This document shows, piece after piece, positions 33,748 through 42,507 of a stretch of 64,000 nucleotides of DNA. The position numbers and the translations under genes are program-made. A model generated the notes under the pieces. That model was not told the origin of the DNA, made no database searches, and saw nothing but the letters and a program-made list of their open reading frames with translations. Numbering within the stretch: the first letter of the stretch is position 1; every line of letters begins with the position of its first letter. This DNA comes from Sinosporangium siamense (GTDB lineage Bacteria; Actinomycetota; Actinomycetes; Streptosporangiales; Streptosporangiaceae): NCBI RefSeq assembly GCF_016863435.1, contig NZ_BOOW01000006.1, forward strand, positions 496,001-560,000, written 5' to 3'.

Positions 33748-36344
33748 GCCTGCCCCGTCCGGGGGGAGAAGAACGGGAGGAACGGGATGTCTCCCGGCGA
33801 TGCCGCGGCGGCGACGGCCAGCAGCACACCGGCGCCGCCGGTCGCCAGGTCCATGGACAGCCGGAAGCCGAGGTTGCCGGGGAAGGCCACGTGGCCGCGG
33901 AACGCTATCGCGTGCCAGGAGAGTTCGCGCAGGTGGCGGTCGAGGGTCGTGCGGTCGTAGGTGATCTGGCGCATCCTTGCCAGTGTCGTGATGTGGCCGC
34001 TCTTGCCGCGGAAGAGCCCCGACTGGACCGAAAGCCGCCCGGAGCAGGCGTGCAGCAGCCTGGGCAGCGCTTCGCGCATGCGGTCGTCGTCGCGGTAGTG
34101 CGCCAGTTCGTCGATGACGAGTGCGATGCCCGCGCTGCCGATCTCCAGATAGGGCATCATCCGCACATTGGCCTCCTCCACCATGAGAGCGCCGTGCGAG
34201 TTGACCACGCACAGGTCGAGGTCGCGGTGGACCGCCTGAAGCGCGAGGTCGAGGTAGGCGGTGTCCGACGTCTCCTCATACAGCCGGATGAGGAAGAGCG
34301 CCACGCCGGACCACCCGCGCATCAGCCCGGCCTCGACGGACCTGGGGGCGGGGGGCCGCTCCGGCCTGAGGTGGGGGCGGCCCTCGCGCACCGCGCCGGC
34401 GAGGCGTTCCGCGATCGCGATCGCCTTCTCACGGTGGGCGCCGTCGCCGTGGCGGCGGCCGAAGTGCAGGTGTGCGGCGCCGATCCCGGCGAGCCCGGAG
34501 AAGAGCGTCATACCGCAGTGCTCGGGGGCCGGGTGGCGTTCCAGCAGGTCGGCGGCCTCGTCCTCGTGGCCCAGGTAATCCAGTGTGTAGGCGAGCCCGG
34601 CGACGCCGTCGTAGAAGCCGGGCCGTGGCGCCCGGGATCTGTTCACCGCCTCGATCAGCCACTTCTCGTGGTCGGGGAACCTGCCGTGGCCGGTGACGTC
34701 GAGAGCCCACAACACGCCGGCGGCGCCGTAGGCGAAGGAGAGCCCGCCGGAGACGAACTGCTGCACGTCGCCGGGGAACAGGCGGTCCTGCCGTTCGGGG
34801 GTCGCCGTGCTGAGGATGCCTTCGGCGATGGATCCGCCCACCGCGTCCCAGTCGACGACCGGGGCGTGCACGTCGACGGGGTTCGCCTCCTCCGCCTGCG
34901 CGCCTGCGTGCCCGGCGGGGGCGAGCTCCTTGAGGATCCGCTCCGCCCAGCCGGGAGGGACGGGGAAGTTGTCGGTCATGACCCGGACGAGCTGGAAGAC
35001 CTTGCTCGGCTGGAGCACCGAGATCTTGCTGAAGGACAGGAAGACGGCCAGGCGCACCGCCTCCAGCGCGTGCGTGTCGAGCGCCACGCCCGTTTTGCCG
35101 CGGCCGACGAAGCCGGTGGCGCCCAGTCCCGGACGCCAGTCCGTCCACGACGTATCGAACGCCAGTTCGAAATCGACTAACGCGGCCGTGCCGTCGGGGC
35201 GCACGAGCACATTGCCCAGATGCAGGTCGCCGAAGGCGACATCCCGCTCGTGGATGGCGCCGAGCAGGGCTTCGAGGCTGTCCATGAGCCTCACCGCCTT
35301 GCGGGTGTAGTCCGCGAGTTCGTCTTGCGTGGCCTCGGCTTTGACCACCCAGGGGTGCTGCGTGCCGATCCACACGGCGAGCGGCTCGCCCTCGACGAAC
35401 TCCTCCGCCAGGAACATGTGGTCGTCGACGGAGAACTCGTCGTACCACCGCGGGACGCCGTCGATCCCTTCCAGCTTCCGGAGCGCCCAGCTCTCGGTCT
35501 TGAGCCGGTGCTGGGAGTCGAGGTGGTTGTTGTCCAGAGCGGTGTGCGGCCGCGCCTCCTTGAGTACGGCGGTGACCCCGTCGGTCTGCCGAGTGGCGAC
35601 GTAGACGCCTCCCGCGTTGGAGAAGTGCAGGGCGCGCTCGACGCGATAGGGCGGTCCCTGGCCGGCCTTGCGGCTCTTCCTGGCCTCGGCGTGCGGACGG
35701 AGGACCTCCGGCAGCGGCGCCCACGAGGGGGGATCGAAGTACGGCTTGCGCCTGTCGGGCACCAGGGTGCCGTCCGGGTGGCGGATCGCGAGTGCGGTCT
35801 CCCCGCTCTCGTCCACGCACCGCATCTCCGTGAAGCCGCCGTACCGCACATACAGCGGACCCCCGCCATAGCGGAGATCGCTGAGGATGTACGGCCCGGT
35901 CTCGCCCTCGGTGAGCGCGGACAACTCGCGCAAGGTGGTGGACAGCTCTTCCTCGTCCGCCGGATAGATGGTGATCAGCTTGCTGCCCGACCCGCGCGGT
36001 GTGTACTTCGCGTTGAAGACCAGCAGCATGTTGCGGTTGAGCAGGTGCTTGAACGGGATCCTCCGCGGCACGCAGTAGTCCCAGACCGCGGTGCAGAGGC
36101 GGTCGGCGTTCTCCAGCGTGGCCGAGACGTGGATCTTCCACCCCTGCTCGGGCCCGGGGCGGTCGTCCGGTCGCATCGACTGCCAGACGGTCCGGGGCGC
36201 CCTGGTCCACCCCGCCGGGGTGGGCCGGGAGGAGACGGTGAACTCGCCGTCGGCGATGTATCCCGCCCCCTGCCGCCACAGGCTCGCGTCTTCGAAGAAG
36301 AGAGGATCGGCCAGCGTGTAGATCTGCATCAGCTCGTGCTGCAT
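33744..36344 (-). CDS. Class III lanthipeptide synthetase (LanKC)
   Basis: An 866-residue three-domain enzyme. An N-terminal phosphoSer/Thr lyase domain (about 1-210) is followed by a Ser/Thr-kinase-like domain with the catalytic loop FGDLHLGNVLV (Asp373, Asn378) and metal motif VDFE (Asp391). A LanC-like cyclase domain starts about 510 (GLSFAYGAAGVLWAL, TLFSGLAGIGAAHLHFG, MRGWSGVALFLIRL) and shows no WCxG/CHG zinc triad, the mark of class III rather than class IV. It should phosphorylate, dehydrate and cyclise Ser residues of the 31-residue precursor into a labionin/avionin-type ring. AGGAG precedes the ATG. Codon 389 is TTA. It sits between LanD and the exporter. Confidence 0.92.
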   Translation of the reverse strand: MQHELMQIYTLADPLFFEDASLWRQGAGYIADGEFTVSSRPTPAGWTRAPRTVWQSMRPDDRPGPEQGWKIHVSATLENADRLCTAVWDYCVPRRIPFKHLLNRNMLLVFNAKYTPRGSGSKLITIYPADEEELSTTLRELSALTEGETGPYILSDLRYGGGPLYVRYGGFTEMRCVDESGETALAIRHPDGTLVPDRRKPYFDPPSWAPLPEVLRPHAEARKSRKAGQGPPYRVERALHFSNAGGVYVATRQTDGVTAVLKEARPHTALDNNHLDSQHRLKTESWALRKLEGIDGVPRWYDEFSVDDHMFLAEEFVEGEPLAVWIGTQHPWVVKAEATQDELADYTRKAVRLMDSLEALLGAIHERDVAFGDLHLGNVLVRPDGTAALVDFELAFDTSWTDWRPGLGATGFVGRGKTGVALDTHALEAVRLAVFLSFSKISVLQPSKVFQLVRVMTDNFPVPPGWAERILKELAPAGHAGAQAEEANPVDVHAPVVDWDAVGGSIAEGILSTATPERQDRLFPGDVQQFVSGGLSFAYGAAGVLWALDVTGHGRFPDHEKWLIEAVNRSRAPRPGFYDGVAGLAYTLDYLGHEDEAADLLERHPAPEHCGMTLFSGLAGIGAAHLHFGRRHGDGAHREKAIAIAERLAGAVREGRPHLRPERPPAPRSVEAGLMRGWSGVALFLIRLYEETSDTAYLDLALQAVHRDLDLCVVNSHGALMVEEANVRMMPYLEIGSAGIALVIDELAHYRDDDRMREALPRLLHACSGRLSVQSGLFRGKSGHITTLARMRQITYDRTTLDRHLRELSWHAIAFRGHVAFPGNLGFRLSMDLATGGAGVLLAVAAAASPGDIPFLPFFSPRTGQA

Positions 36345-36384
36345 GTGTCTCCTCTCGCGGGCGCGGGCCCGGACGTCCGGCGGG

Positions 36385-37008
36385 TCACGTGGTAGGCCCC
36401 GGGGCCTCGTCGCCTGCGGTCTCCGCTGCCAGGTCGCGCCGGAGCCCCTCGACGAGCTCGATCACCTTCCACAGCGGCGGGGCGCCCGCGGCGTCCTTCC
36501 GGCCCGTGGTCGCGCTGGTGGCCGCCTGAGTCGGGGCCACCACCACATTGGGGCGCTCCTCCAGCGACTTCAGGTGACCGGTGAACGTCGGGTTCCGCAG
36601 GGCGCCGGGCGGCAGCGAGGGGGCCACGGCGATGGGGGAGGGGGTGCACTGCAGGGCCAGCAGCGCGGGGGTGTCGGCGAGGCCGAGGGCGAGCCGGGAC
36701 ACGAAATTCATGCAGGCGGGGTAGACGATGACGCTGTCGCTCCACTCCGTGAGCCGCACGTGCAGGGCCTGCGCCTGCGGTTCGGCCGGCCAGCGGTCGC
36801 TGATCGTCTCGCGGCCCACGAGCACGCTCAGCGCGTGCGAGCTGACGAACTGCTCCGCGCTCCTGGTGAGCACGACCTCCACCTCAAGCTCCGGATAGGA
36901 GGAGGTCAGCCAGGTGAGCCAGAACGGGAGCTGCATCACCGAGATGGCGCCGCTGCCCACGACGAGCAGACGGCGTGCGCCGAACTCGGGAACCTGGCGT
37001 GCGTTCAT
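36385..37008 (-). CDS. LanD-type flavoprotein peptidyl-cysteine decarboxylase
   Basis: A 207-residue HFCD-family flavoprotein. Seen features are a Rossmann-like start (RRLLVVGSGAISVMQLPFWLTWL), His83 in ALHVRLTEWSD matching the catalytic His of EpiD, the flavin/substrate motif YPACMN (97-101) equivalent to PASANT, and a substrate-clamp region after TPSPIAVAPSLPP. Family members oxidatively decarboxylate a C-terminal Cys to an enethiol that closes AviCys or avionin rings; the precursor here ends in Cys. ATG 37008 overlaps the GNAT stop (ATGA), and LanKC follows 40 bases later. Confidence in the family is high. Confidence 0.9.
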   Translation of the reverse strand: MNARQVPEFGARRLLVVGSGAISVMQLPFWLTWLTSSYPELEVEVVLTRSAEQFVSSHALSVLVGRETISDRWPAEPQAQALHVRLTEWSDSVIVYPACMNFVSRLALGLADTPALLALQCTPSPIAVAPSLPPGALRNPTFTGHLKSLEERPNVVVAPTQAATSATTGRKDAAGAPPLWKVIELVEGLRRDLAAETAGDEAPGPTT

Positions 37009-37667
37009 ATCCGCGACCCCGTGTGATTCCGCAGCTTCTCGAACGGTCTGCGCGCCAGCCATTTGACGCTCTCCACGAAGTAGACCCAGCGGGTCACCGT
37101 GTATTCCTCTTCCGGCTCTTCCTGCGGAGCGCCGTCGATGAGCCGGGAGAGGAGTCCTGCGCCCTGCTCCTCCCACATCTGCCGGCGGACGGAGTAGATG
37201 TAGACGTCCCACAGCCGGCCGCGGAAGAACATGTGCTGGGGAAGGGTGGCCTCCCGTGTCGCCGTCCTGCTCATGGCGCCGAAGCGGGCCAGGCTGGCGT
37301 CGGTCGTCATGAAATAGACCTTCCTGAGTTCGCCCCAGCGGGTGAACGCGTAGTTCATGAGCAGCATCATCGCCTCGCCGCCGACGCCGTATCCGGCCCG
37401 CTCCTGGTCAAGGAAGATGCCGGCCTGGATGTGCCCGGCCGGATCGAGGCCCTGTAAGGAGGCGAAACCCACCGTCTCGTCGGACTGCCGGGCTCTGACG
37501 ACGAACTGCACATCGACCCAGTCGTTGTCGAATGACGCGACGAACGATTCCAGTGGGGGCAGGCTGTGCAGACCGAGCTTCAGCAGAAGCCGATAGAGCG
37601 TGGTCGCGTCCTTGGCGTCGGCGGGGACAAGAGCCGTCCGCGGAGTCTCGACATGGAGAATGAGCAC
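37005..37667 (-). CDS. GNAT-family N-acyltransferase, first gene of the LanKC operon
   Basis: A 220-residue GNAT-fold protein with central strands VQFVVRARQSDETVGFASLQGLD, the MLLMNYAFTRWGELRKVYFMTTDASLARF region and a C-terminal tail. It is a clear relative of the second GNAT at 58641 (shared ETVGFASL/RTVGFASL, NYAF..W..RKVYF). In goadvionin a GNAT joins a long acyl chain to the N-terminus of the avionin peptide, and the same role is likely here, from the ACP at 58336. GTG 37667 is chosen by comparison with the paralogue start. Its stop is coupled to LanD. Confidence 0.8.
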   Translation of the reverse strand: MLILHVETPRTALVPADAKDATTLYRLLLKLGLHSLPPLESFVASFDNDWVDVQFVVRARQSDETVGFASLQGLDPAGHIQAGIFLDQERAGYGVGGEAMMLLMNYAFTRWGELRKVYFMTTDASLARFGAMSRTATREATLPQHMFFRGRLWDVYIYSVRRQMWEEQGAGLLSRLIDGAPQEEPEEEYTVTRWVYFVESVKWLARRPFEKLRNHTGSRI

Positions 37668-38440
37668 GTGCCGCCCCCTGGACTTCTCACTCGAATTTGA
37701 AAATCGGATTTCAAACCCGCTCAACAGGTCATGGCCCCTGCGGTTTCCCGGAGACGTGATTTCAGGGACGCCGGTGATTTGCCGATCAACTCTGCCGAGA
37801 AGCATATGGCTTCCGCCTCGGACGCATCGGTCGCATCGGTCGCAGAAGCATCAGACGGCCGAACACTAGTTTTGGACGCCGCGCCGAGTCAATTGGGCCG
37901 CATGGCAGGCCCGCGTGGCGCTCGCCCCCGCCTCCCCCTGTTTTCCAGTGAAGTCTTGCCGTGAGCGTCTCGCCGGCGGGACGTGGCGCCGGCGAAATTC
38001 TCCGGCGGCGGCGCCGGCTGGAAACGTCCGCCCGCGGTGAGTGCCGGCGTCAGGGCGCCGAGCCGGTGCCGGCGGTGCGCATCTCCGATGTTCAACCGGC
38101 CCGCGTGGTCCACCGTACGCGTGCGCCGGCCTCGCGTCGGACCGGGCCGCCCGGCCGGGGGCGGGGGAGCGGAGCCGATCACCCGCTGCTCCGCCGAGGC
38201 TTTCCCGGGCGTCCGGCCGGCGCGTTGACGGGTTATTTCGCTTGGTGTGGGATCGGCGTTTTACCAGTTTTCGGCCGTGGTGCTGCATTTCCCCGCGTGG
38301 GATTCCGTACGGCTTTTCGAGCGATGGCTGTTGATTAAACAGAGCGGATATGTCAGCTTTTATTTGCCGACGCGGTCCGAATGGCCTGGCCCCCTCGGCC
38401 GGCCACTTCGACCGGGGAAGAATGAAAAGGAGGTGTGACC
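37668..38440. promoter_or_regulatory. Divergent control region between the LanKC operon and the precursor gene
   Basis: About 770 bases with no supported gene. It contains the regulatory palindrome at 37967-37982, an imperfect palindrome CTGTTGATTAAACAG at 38328-38342, and a strong ribosome site AAAAGGAGGTG just before the precursor ATG. The last 200 bases are AT-richer than the cluster average, fitting a strong promoter for the precursor. Confidence 0.6.
37967..37982. promoter_or_regulatory. Cluster palindrome, copy 1 (GTCTCGCCGGCGGGAC)
   Basis: An inverted repeat GTCTCGC-CG-GCGGGAC lies 300 bases upstream of the GNAT/LanD/LanKC operon start and 460 bases upstream of the precursor. Identical half-sites occur at 46674, 59292 and 63559, each in a divergent intergenic region. 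The core CGCCGGCG equals the palindrome I recall being reported for LmbU binding. It is probably the operator of the cluster regulator. Confidence 0.7.
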
Positions 38441-38536
38441 ATGGACCTGTCCAACATTCTCGAGCTCCAGGAGCTTGAGCCGGCGCCCGAGTACGCGGAG
38501 CTGCCCGGTAGCAACAACAGCACGATCACCTGCTGA
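38441..38536 (+). CDS. Lanthipeptide precursor, avionin type (31 residues)
   Basis: A short gene with an excellent ribosome site (AAAAGGAGGTG, six bases before ATG). The leader holds ILELQELE (residues 6-13), the class III box recognised by LanKC. The peptide ends in SNNSTITC (residues 24-31): Ser24-x2-Ser27-x3-Cys31 with Cys as last residue, exactly what LanKC plus LanD need to build an avionin. The likely core is these eight residues after LPG; whether a few more remain after leader removal is unknown. It diverges from the LanKC operon and is followed by a strong hairpin. There is only one copy. Confidence 0.9.
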   Translation: MDLSNILELQELEPAPEYAELPGSNNSTITC

Positions 38537-38544
38537 TAACCATC

Positions 38545-38579
38545 GGTGTGGGGGGTCATCCGCGATGATCCCCCACACC
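38545..38579 (+). terminator. Strong hairpin directly after the precursor gene
   Basis: A 16-bp stem with one G-T wobble (38545-38560 with 38564-38579) and a 3-base loop, nine bases after the stop codon. No T-run follows. It probably ends or stabilises the precursor message, so the peptide is made in excess over downstream genes. Confidence 0.75.
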
Positions 38580-38799
38580 GGTGGGCTGTTGTGGTTCGGC
38601 CGGGGATTACCGGCCGGGCCTGGATACGAAAAGATGAGGCCCTGGCGGTGAGATCCGGTATGTGCCATGCTGGGCATCTGACGTCGCCAAACTGATCAGA
38701 AGTCGAGAATTCGGACTTTTGTTACTACTGGGCGACTAATCGGTCTTTACGGGCTGGTCGTCTTGTCTGTCAGGAAGACCGTGTGATCAACTTGGCGTC

Positions 38800-39741
38800 A
38801 TGAGCGACGCGGTTCTGGCCTGCGATGGCCTACGAAAGCAATACGGCCAGATGGTCGCGGTAGACGGCATTGGGTTCTCCATCGCCGAGGGGGAGACGTA
38901 TGGTCTCCTCGGTCCGAACGGCGCGGGAAAGACGACATCGATCGCGATGATCGTCGGTGTGCTCGCGCGCGATGCCGGCGATGTGCTGATCGACGGGCAG
39001 AAACACGATGTCAACAGCGTCAAGACGAAATCGCTGATCGGTTATGTGCCCCAGGAGATGGCCCTCTACCCCGACCTCACGGCCCGGCAGAACCTCCGCT
39101 TCTTCGGTCGCATGTATGGCTTGAGCAGGAACGACATCAAGCGCAAGACGGATGAGGTGCTTGAGATCATCGGGCTCGCCGACCGCGCCGACGAGACCAT
39201 CGGCGGGTTCTCCGGCGGCATGATGCGCCGGCTCAACATCGGTGTCGGCCTCATCCACCGGCCACGCCTGCTGATCCTCGACGAGCCGACCGTGGGAGTC
39301 GACCCGCAGAGCCGCAACGCCATCCTCGACAGCGTCGAGCAACTGGCCGGCGAGGGCGTCGCGGTGCTCTACACCACCCACTACATGGAAGAGGCCGAGC
39401 GCCTCTGCGACCGTGTCGGCATCGTCGACAAGGGCCGGATGCAGGCCGAGGGCACACGCCGGGAGTTAGTCGCCATGGTCGGCGAGCACGACCGGGTGAC
39501 GCTCACCGCCGAGGGAGACCTGGCCCGCGCCGCCGCGGCCCTGCGTGAGATGCCGGAGGCCAGGCAGGTCAGCCATGACGAATCCAGGATCGAGCTCATG
39601 GTTCCCGAGGCCGGTGTCGTGCTGGCGCGGGCCCTTCACGAGGTGACGGAGGCGGGGGTCACGGTGCGCTCGGTCGAGGTGCGCGAGCCCGATCTGGAAG
39701 CGGTCTTCCTCCACCTCACCGGCAAGGCCCTGCGGGACTGA
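38800..39741 (+). CDS. ABC transporter ATPase (second transporter)
   Basis: A 313-residue ATPase with GPNGAGKTT, VPQEMALYPDLTARQNL (Q-loop), FSGGMMRRLNIGVGL, LLILDEPTVGVDP and TTHYMEEAERL. It forms a three-gene transporter with the two permeases downstream (gap 30 bases). This resembles multidrug or lantibiotic exporters with two different ABC-2 subunits. Codon 223 is TTA. It is separated from the precursor by a terminator-like hairpin and 260 bases, so it has its own promoter; a GTCTT...AAGAC inverted repeat lies near 38760-38780. Its likely role is export or immunity. Confidence 0.9.
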   Translation: MSDAVLACDGLRKQYGQMVAVDGIGFSIAEGETYGLLGPNGAGKTTSIAMIVGVLARDAGDVLIDGQKHDVNSVKTKSLIGYVPQEMALYPDLTARQNLRFFGRMYGLSRNDIKRKTDEVLEIIGLADRADETIGGFSGGMMRRLNIGVGLIHRPRLLILDEPTVGVDPQSRNAILDSVEQLAGEGVAVLYTTHYMEEAERLCDRVGIVDKGRMQAEGTRRELVAMVGEHDRVTLTAEGDLARAAAALREMPEARQVSHDESRIELMVPEAGVVLARALHEVTEAGVTVRSVEVREPDLEAVFLHLTGKALRD

Positions 39742-39771
39742 CGCGACTGCTACCTGAGCCGGAGAGCGACG

Positions 39772-40944
39772 ATGCGTGCCATCACAATCATTCTTTTCAA
39801 GGATCTGGCGCAGCGTGCCAGGGACAGCACACTGTTCGTGTTCGCCATCGGGCTTCCCCTCGGCATGGCGTTCGTCCTCAACCTCATCCTGGGAGGCGGG
39901 GGAAACTCGTTCACCGCGAAATACGCGCTCGTGGACGCGGACCGGGGCCCGATCGCGCAGGTCTTCACCGAGCAGGTCCTCGTGCCCTTGGAGAAACAGG
40001 GAACCCTCTCGCTGCGCAGGGTGGCCACGGCCGAGGAGGCCGGCCGGCTGACCGAGAGCCAGGAGGTCCAGGCGGCCTTCGTCCTGCCCGCGGGGTTCTC
40101 CGCCGGAGTGCAGGCAGGGGCCCCGGCCACCATTCAGGTGGTCGGCAGCGTCGACGCGCCCGTGGCGGTCCAGGTCGCGCGGGAGATCGGCGAGGCCTTC
40201 GCCACCGACCTGCGCTCGGTGCAACTGGCGGTCACGGTCGCGGGCGGGGCCACGCTGACGCAGGAGCAGCGTGAGCAGATCGCCGAACGCGCGCGGACCG
40301 TCGCCGCCCCCCTGTCGGTGCGGGACGACAGCAACGTCGCCACGAGGGAACTCGACACCACCACGTTCTACGCGGCGGGCATGGCGATGTTCTTCCTCTT
40401 CTTCTCCGTGGTGTTCAGCGTGACCAGCCTGTTCGACGAGCGCCGCTCCGGCACGCTGGCGAGGCTGCTCGCCGCGCCGATCCCGCGCTCGGCGATCCTC
40501 GCCGGCAAGCTGCTGAGCGGCGTGCTCGTGGGCATCGTGAGCACCGCGATCCTCGTCGTGGCCTCAAGCCTGCTGATGGGCGCGCGCTGGGGCGATCCGC
40601 TCGGGGTTGGGATCCTGATAGTCGCCGCGGTCCTCGCCGCGACCGGCATGATGGCCGCCGTCGCGACCTTCGCCCGCACCTCCGAGCAGGCGTCGAACTG
40701 GCAGTCGGTGATCGCGATGATCCTTGGCATGCTCGGGGGTGTCTTCTTCCCCGTCGCCAACCTCGGCTCGCTCGCCACCATCACCTTCGCGACCCCGCAC
40801 GGCTGGTTCCTGCGCGGGCTCTCGGATCTCGCCGGCGGAGGGTCGCTCTCGGCGATCCTCGTGCCGACGCTCGCCCTGCTGGCGTTCGCCGTGGTCGGCT
40901 TCGCGATGGCCTTGTTGCGTGTGGGAAGGATGCTCCAGTCATGA
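39772..40944 (+). CDS. ABC-2 permease subunit 1
   Basis: A 390-residue membrane protein of the ABC-2/NatB type: one N-terminal helix (LFVFAIGLPLGMAFVLNLIL), a large extracytoplasmic domain of about 170 residues (QVFTEQVLVPLEKQ..., AFVLPAGFSAGVQAG), then five or six helices from about residue 205 with the FDERRSGTLARLLAAPIPRSAILAGKLLSG cytoplasmic loop. The layout resembles its neighbour, so the pair probably forms a heterodimer. Its stop overlaps the second permease start (ATGA). Confidence 0.88.
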   Translation: MRAITIILFKDLAQRARDSTLFVFAIGLPLGMAFVLNLILGGGGNSFTAKYALVDADRGPIAQVFTEQVLVPLEKQGTLSLRRVATAEEAGRLTESQEVQAAFVLPAGFSAGVQAGAPATIQVVGSVDAPVAVQVAREIGEAFATDLRSVQLAVTVAGGATLTQEQREQIAERARTVAAPLSVRDDSNVATRELDTTTFYAAGMAMFFLFFSVVFSVTSLFDERRSGTLARLLAAPIPRSAILAGKLLSGVLVGIVSTAILVVASSLLMGARWGDPLGVGILIVAAVLAATGMMAAVATFARTSEQASNWQSVIAMILGMLGGVFFPVANLGSLATITFATPHGWFLRGLSDLAGGGSLSAILVPTLALLAFAVVGFAMALLRVGRMLQS

Positions 40945-42095
40945 AGGTTCTCGCCATCGCGATGGTGAACCTGCGCCGGGTTTTCCGCGAGAAGACCAAC
41001 ATCTTCTTCATCGTCATCACGCCGATCGCGACCGTCTTGATGATGGGCCTGCTCTTCGGCGGTGGTCAGGAAGTCCGGCTGGGTGTCGTGTCGGGGCCGG
41101 GTCCGCTGGCCGAGCGCCTGGTCAAGGCCGTGTCCGAGGGGGAGCGCATCCGCATCGAGCGGGTCGGCTCCGAGGCCGAGCTGCGCTCCCAGATCGAGCG
41201 CGGCGTCATCCAGGCCGGCCTCACCCTCCCGGCGAACTACGACCAGGAGCTTCTGGCCGGCCGGAACGTCGCCGTCAGCTTCGTGGCCAGACCGGGCGAC
41301 CCGCAGGCGCTCGAACTCGGCGTGTGGGTGCGCTCCGTCGGCGGCCAGGAGGGCGCGCTGCTCCGCGCCGCGCGGTTCGGGACGGCCGAGGGCAAGGGCT
41401 CCTTCGAGCAGACCCTGGCGGCGGCGGAGAAGGCGACCGTGCCCGGAATCGAGATCTCGGTGCGGACGACAGGCAAGGCCCTCTTCCCCGCGGGGTTCAA
41501 CTCCTTCGCCCTGTCGGCCCCGTCGCTGATGATCATGTTCATGTTCCTCACCTCCCTGACCGCGGCCATCGGCATCATCGAGACCCGCCTGCTCGGCGTC
41601 TCCCGGCGCATGTACTCCACCCCGACACCGGTCGGAGTCCTGGTGGCGGGGGAGTCGCTCGGCAGGATCCTGATCGCCTTGGTACAGGGCCTCCTGGTGA
41701 TGATCGGCTCCGCGCTGATCTTCGGCGTCAACTGGGGCGACCCGTTCGCCGCCGCCGTGTTGCTGGTGGTCTTCTCCCTGGTGGGCGGAGGCGCCGCCCT
41801 GCTCCTCGGCTCGGTCTTCCACGTCCCCGGCCCCGCGATCTCCCTCGCCCTGCTCCTCGGCCTGGGCCTCGCCGCGCTCGGCGGGGTGATGGTGCCACTG
41901 GAGTCGTTCAGCGGAACGATGCAGGCGATCGCCCACATCACACCACACGCATGGGCATACGAGGCGTTCGCCGAGCTTGTACGGCACGGCGGCGGCGTGG
42001 CCGACATCCTGCCGCAACTGGGCGTCCTCCTCGCCTTCGCCGCGGTCCTCTTCGGCATCGGCATGTCCAGGCTGCGCCAGGCCCTCATCCACTAA
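40941..42095 (+). CDS. ABC-2 permease subunit 2
   Basis: A 384-residue protein with the same architecture as the preceding permease (N-terminal helix, large external domain with SQIERGVIQAGLTLPANYDQEL, then helices with ETRLLGVSRRMYSTPTPVGVLVAGESLGR). The two are paralogues that act together with the ATPase at 38800. It is translationally coupled by ATGA overlap. A GC-rich inverted repeat follows the stop at 42132-42152. Confidence 0.88.
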   Translation: MKVLAIAMVNLRRVFREKTNIFFIVITPIATVLMMGLLFGGGQEVRLGVVSGPGPLAERLVKAVSEGERIRIERVGSEAELRSQIERGVIQAGLTLPANYDQELLAGRNVAVSFVARPGDPQALELGVWVRSVGGQEGALLRAARFGTAEGKGSFEQTLAAAEKATVPGIEISVRTTGKALFPAGFNSFALSAPSLMIMFMFLTSLTAAIGIIETRLLGVSRRMYSTPTPVGVLVAGESLGRILIALVQGLLVMIGSALIFGVNWGDPFAAAVLLVVFSLVGGGAALLLGSVFHVPGPAISLALLLGLGLAALGGVMVPLESFSGTMQAIAHITPHAWAYEAFAELVRHGGGVADILPQLGVLLAFAAVLFGIGMSRLRQALIH

Positions 42096-42507
42096 AGGCA
42101 CGCTCCTCTCCTGCCGCGACAAGACCGAGGGCCGGGCCCCACCACGGCCCGGCTCGCGGGTCTGCGTGTGCGCAGGGGCCCGCGCACACGCGTGCGATGC
42201 GAGCGCCGGTCAAGCCGGCTCCGCCGCACATCACGGGTTGCGTGGGCGTGGGCGAGGTCCGGTGAAGGCATTTCAGTTTCGTCCGGCGGGATTTACGAAT
42301 AGGGGGTCGGCGATAGGGGTTGTCATTACAACCCCCCGCGGACCACTATCAAACTCGATTTCGATATCGGGCATCGGAGGGTGAGCCCCCCTGAGACGGG
42401 GCGGCTTCACCACAGCACCGGTCGGCCGTCGCGAACCGATGGACAATCCCGGGATTCTTCGCGGCAATCGGTGCCATTGAATGGCGAAGTCGCCGGATGG
42501 AGCTGAT
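42096..42507. other. Intergenic region upstream of the nucleotide-sugar dehydrogenase
   Basis: About 410 bases without a gene. It starts with a terminator-like repeat (CCGGGCC 42132-42138 with GGCCCGG 42146-42152). A GC-poorer part (42260-42400) includes CCGGCGGGA at 42283-42291, resembling one half of the cluster palindrome but without a good second half, and a TTGTCATTACAACCCCC stretch near 42319. The promoter for the sugar genes is expected here. Confidence 0.5.

Noticed and set aside
33748-34212. Upstream extension of the ABC ATPase frame on the minus strand
   Set aside because: It lies inside LanKC in another frame; GTG 33747 with GTGA overlap gives a normal ATPase.
38441-38536. Precursor as a thioamitide or linaridin
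   Set aside because: LanD and a C-terminal Cys also occur in those classes, but no YcaO/TfuA or linaridin enzymes are seen, while a class III LanKC and its leader box are present.
42275-42295. Fifth copy of the cluster palindrome upstream of the sugar dehydrogenase
   Set aside because: Only one half (CCGGCGGGA) fits; the other half does not match with correct spacing.
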